Positions 61,747-64,000 of a DNA stretch of 64,000 nt are shown here, piece by piece. Position numbers and translations under genes: made by a program. The notes beneath the pieces are model-generated. The model ran no database searches and was not told the origin of the DNA. It saw only the letters and a program-made list of their open reading frames with translations. Source of the stretch: Bacteroidota bacterium (GTDB taxonomy: Bacteria; Bacteroidota; Bacteroidia; AKYH767-A; 2013-40CM-41-45); contig QQVM01000014.1 in assembly GCA_003389385.1 (NCBI GenBank), positions 124,001-188,000 of the forward strand, written 5' to 3'. Position 1 is the stretch's first letter. Every line of letters starts with the position of its first letter.

Positions 61747-62943
61747 TTGAAAATACTGCAGATCTGTCACCGTGTGCCGTTTCCTCCCCTTGATGGAGGT
61801 AATATTGCAATGTTTAATATCGCCAAATCTCTGGCGGACAATGATTGTGAAGTACATCAGTTCGCTTTGAACACGAACAAGCATTATGTAACTCCGGAAT
61901 CACTTCCCTCCTATTTTCATGATACTCTGCACTTCGATTCTGTCAGTATAAATACAAATGTCACTTTAGGCGGCGCATTGAAGAATCTTTTCGGAAGCGG
62001 GTCTTATAACGTCGATAGGTTTTATTCTAAGGAAGTTGAAGAAAAAATTTCCGGAATACTCTCTGAAAATGATTTCGATATTGTTCAACTCGAGACTTTG
62101 TTTGCCTGTCCTTATATTCCTGTCATCAGAAAAAACAGCCAATCCAAGATTGTACTCAGAGCTCATAACGCAGAGAGAGTAATCTGGAAAAGACTGAGTG
62201 AAGGTTGCAGGAACCCCTTGAAAAAAATCTATCTGAAATTTCTGGCGAGCCGGATTGAACGATATGAGAAAAAGGTGCTTGAAGAAATTGACGCTCTTGT
62301 TCCTATCACTCCTGTGGACGCAGATATTTTTATTTCGGAAGGCTATTCGGGTCCAATGTTAACTGTTCCGATCGGGCTAGATGGAAATGAATATTCCTTA
62401 TCCGGTAAAAGAGCAAAGCTTAATCTTTTTCATATAGGATCGATGGATTGGCTGCCAAATCAGGAAGCGGTGAAATGGTTTGTAGAGAAGTGTTGGGATC
62501 TGATAAGTACAAAACATCCAGGCTTGCAATTACATTTAGCAGGTCGCGGTTTTCCCTCATCGCTTATGTCTGTTCGAAAGCCTGGAATTAACTATCAGGG
62601 AAAAGTGGATGATGCGATGAGATTTATGAGCGACAAGCAGGTTATGGTGGTGCCAATCAGAAGCGGAAGCGGAATGCGGGTTAAGATTGTTCAGGGGCTT
62701 GCGCTGGGTAAAACAATTATTTCCACTAGCATTGGTGCAGAAGGAATTGATGTAATAGACGGTGAAAATATCCTTATTGCAGATACACCTGAGGAATTTC
62801 AAAATCAAATCAGTAAGTGTATTGCCGACACAGATTATTGCTATAAAATTGGTGAAAATGGAAGAAAGCTTTTCGAAGCAAAGTACTCCAACGAAGCTCT
62901 TGGTAAAAGTTTGAAAACTTTTTATGAAACGCTAATTTCCTGA
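61747..62943 (+). CDS. Glycosyltransferase (GT4-like)
   Basis: 398-residue GT-B fold enzyme. The start ILQICHRVPFPPLDGGNIAMFNIAKSLA and the C-terminal donor domain (LHLAGRG, VVPIRSGSGMRVKIVQGLALGKTIIST and GAEGI) match sugar-nucleotide-dependent glycosyltransferases near the PEP-CTERM-associated group. It probably acts on LPS or another surface glycan, fitting its position behind the Lpt permease. The frame starts at TTG 61747; no ATG gives the complete first Rossmann strand. Donor and acceptor are unknown. Confidence 0.87.
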   Translation: MKILQICHRVPFPPLDGGNIAMFNIAKSLADNDCEVHQFALNTNKHYVTPESLPSYFHDTLHFDSVSINTNVTLGGALKNLFGSGSYNVDRFYSKEVEEKISGILSENDFDIVQLETLFACPYIPVIRKNSQSKIVLRAHNAERVIWKRLSEGCRNPLKKIYLKFLASRIERYEKKVLEEIDALVPITPVDADIFISEGYSGPMLTVPIGLDGNEYSLSGKRAKLNLFHIGSMDWLPNQEAVKWFVEKCWDLISTKHPGLQLHLAGRGFPSSLMSVRKPGINYQGKVDDAMRFMSDKQVMVVPIRSGSGMRVKIVQGLALGKTIISTSIGAEGIDVIDGENILIADTPEEFQNQISKCIADTDYCYKIGENGRKLFEAKYSNEALGKSLKTFYETLIS

Positions 62944-62949
62944 AAACAC

Positions 62950-64000
62950 TTACTCTCCCTTTCCGTTTTGACGGATGCCGATGGAGTGTCCACGTTTATC
63001 TCTTTTGGTTCTCAGATAATCTTTATTGTGAATGTTCGACTCCACTTCAATAGGTACGACTTCAGTAATTTCAAGTCCGTATCCAATCAAACCGGCTCTC
63101 TTCTTGGGATTATTTGTCATTAGCTTCATTTTCGTGACACCCAGATATCTCAGTATTTGTGCTCCTACTCCATAATCACGTTCATCGCCTTCAAATCCCA
63201 GCTCAAGGTTTGCTTCGACTGTATCCCGGCCGGCTTCCTGGAGCTTGTATGCCTTGAGTTTATTCAGCAAGCCAATTCCTCTCCCTTCCTGGTTCATATA
63301 TACTATAACACCTTTACCTTCTTCCTCTATCATTTGCATGGATCTCTGCAACTGAGGGCCGCAATCACAGCGGCAGGAACCGAAGATGTCGCCGGTCATG
63401 CATGAGGAATGCACTCTCACCAGAACAGCTTCTGAGGGCTTCCACTCGCCTTTCACAAGGGCGAGGTGTTCCTGGTCATTTGTAATTTGCCTGAAAGCAT
63501 GAAGCTGAAAATTTCCAAAGACTGTAGGCAGATTTACATCCACTTCCTTATCAATCAAACTTTCTTTTTTAAACCGGTATGCGATCAGGTCCTCAATGCT
63601 GACAATTTTCAGATTGAACTTTTCTGCAATCTTCACAAGGTCTGGCAGCCTGGCCATTGTGCCGTCATCATTCATGATTTCGACCAATACTCCGGCAGGC
63701 TTGAAACCAGCAAGACGTGCAAGATCAATTGTGGCTTCGGTATGTCCCGCTCTTCTCAGTACGCCACCTTTTTTAGCTATGAGCGGAAAAATATGTCCTG
63801 GTCTGCCCAGGTCTGATGCTTTTGTTTTCGGATCTATCAATGCCTGAACAGTAAGTGCTCTGTCTTTGGCAGAAATACCGGTACTGGTTCCTTTTCCGAC
63901 GAGGTCAACTGAAACTGTAAACTGAGTTTCGTGAGAGCTTGTGTTTTTTTGAACCATCAGGTGCAGGTCCAGTTCTCTGCATCTTTCGTCGGTCAGTGCT
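62950..64000 (-). CDS. ribBA: RibBA: 3,4-dihydroxy-2-butanone-4-phosphate synthase / GTP cyclohydrolase II, 5' part outside window
   Basis: Two-domain enzyme that makes both precursors of riboflavin. The frame is open to the window edge (last visible codon at 63997-63999), so the N terminus is missing; 349 residues are visible. An internal ATG at 63957 is not the start because the DHBP synthase domain continues upstream ([15 protein letters not shown]). Seen: the [15 protein letters not shown] segment of RibB, then RibA with [21 protein letters not shown] (zinc cysteines) and [15 protein letters not shown]. The C-terminal tail is short and basic. Its stop is 6 bases from that of the glycosyltransferase gene. 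Confidence 0.95.
   Translation of the reverse strand, partial: ALTDERCRELDLHLMVQKNTSSHETQFTVSVDLVGKGTSTGISAKDRALTVQALIDPKTKASDLGRPGHIFPLIAKKGGVLRRAGHTEATIDLARLAGFKPAGVLVEIMNDDGTMARLPDLVKIAEKFNLKIVSIEDLIAYRFKKESLIDKEVDVNLPTVFGNFQLHAFRQITNDQEHLALVKGEWKPSEAVLVRVHSSCMTGDIFGSCRCDCGPQLQRSMQMIEEEGKGVIVYMNQEGRGIGLLNKLKAYKLQEAGRDTVEANLELGFEGDERDYGVGAQILRYLGVTKMKLMTNNPKKRAGLIGYGLEITEVVPIEVESNIHNKDYLRTKRDKRGHSIGIRQNGKGE

Noticed and set aside
61742-61749. TAGCTTTG at the start of the glycosyltransferase gene
   Set aside because: An exact -7 match, but transcription from it would begin inside codon 3 or later and cut off the first Rossmann strand; probably chance, with the gene read from the permease transcript.
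1-64000. Mobile elements, CRISPR, phage or defence systems
   Set aside because: I looked for transposases, integrases, direct repeat arrays, restriction enzymes and toxin-antitoxin pairs and found none; the ABC transporter, rhomboid and Clp ATPases are ordinary housekeeping types.

Overview
The window is a stretch of ordinary chromosome from a member of the Bacteroidota. The evidence is seen directly: several start-proximal boxes match the family's promoter consensus (TTTG, about 18-19 nt, TAnnTTTG); three secreted proteins end in type IX secretion (T9SS) sorting domains; and marker families typical of the phylum are present (DUF4295, DUF4835, DUF4197, a histone H1-like protein, bamD-rpoZ-coaBC and rpmB/rpmG-DUF4295-ftsY-rimO clusters). 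The DNA is moderately AT-rich, gene-dense and on both strands. I found no insertion sequence, prophage, CRISPR array, integrase or toxin-antitoxin pair. The only RNA gene seen is one tRNA-Met. Both window ends cut genes: a clpC-type ATPase at the left and ribBA at the right.

Layout. 1-8.2 kb: ClpC (3' part), FabI, RecN, then divergent FtsK, a LolA-like carrier and a small probable lipoprotein. 8.2-12.9 kb: a minus-strand biotin operon bioB-bioF-bioD-bioA whose last, overlapping gene encodes a ferritin-like protein with two ExxH motifs; this is the most interesting unexplained gene here. 13-19 kb: rimO, ftsY, DUF4295, rpmG, an Xaa-Pro aminopeptidase, rpmB and cinA, all minus strand. 19-22.6 kb: DUF4197 lipoprotein, two tandem-domain universal stress proteins and a nucleoside phosphorylase. 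22.6-27.2 kb: two secreted T9SS cargo proteins. 27.5-35.6 kb: SirB1-like protein, ABC transporter, truA, PgpH-like HD phosphodiesterase, thiolase, NlpC/P60 peptidase and a small conserved protein. 35.8-47.7 kb: plus-strand ClpB, dienelactone hydrolase, RecQ, alkyladenine glycosylase, an RlmI-like rRNA methyltransferase, a MATE transporter, Fmt, sirtuin, a DUF2179 membrane protein and a helical lipoprotein. 47.7-54.3 kb: minus-strand PLP class IV enzyme, GmhB-like phosphatase, rhomboid protease, YchF, DUF4835, CoaBC, RNA polymerase omega and BamD. 54.3-64 kb: a third T9SS protein, an alpha-oxoamine synthase (sphingo- or sulfonolipid type), histone H1-like protein, tRNA-Met, START-like protein, an uncharacterised protein, an LptF/G permease, a glycosyltransferase and RibBA.

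How the genes work together: most are housekeeping. There is an envelope theme (LolA, BamD, LptF/G, MsbA-like ABC transporter, T9SS cargo, DUF4835, the lipid-type oxoamine synthase) and a protein and RNA quality theme (ClpC, ClpB, RimO, TruA, RlmI, Fmt, YchF). Hairpin terminators lie between many units, including two inside otherwise conserved clusters, where they may set expression ratios. Promoter boxes helped choose starts: the truA and bamD starts are moved downstream of TTG codons that lie inside -7 boxes. All function calls rest on reading motifs by eye; no database search was run.
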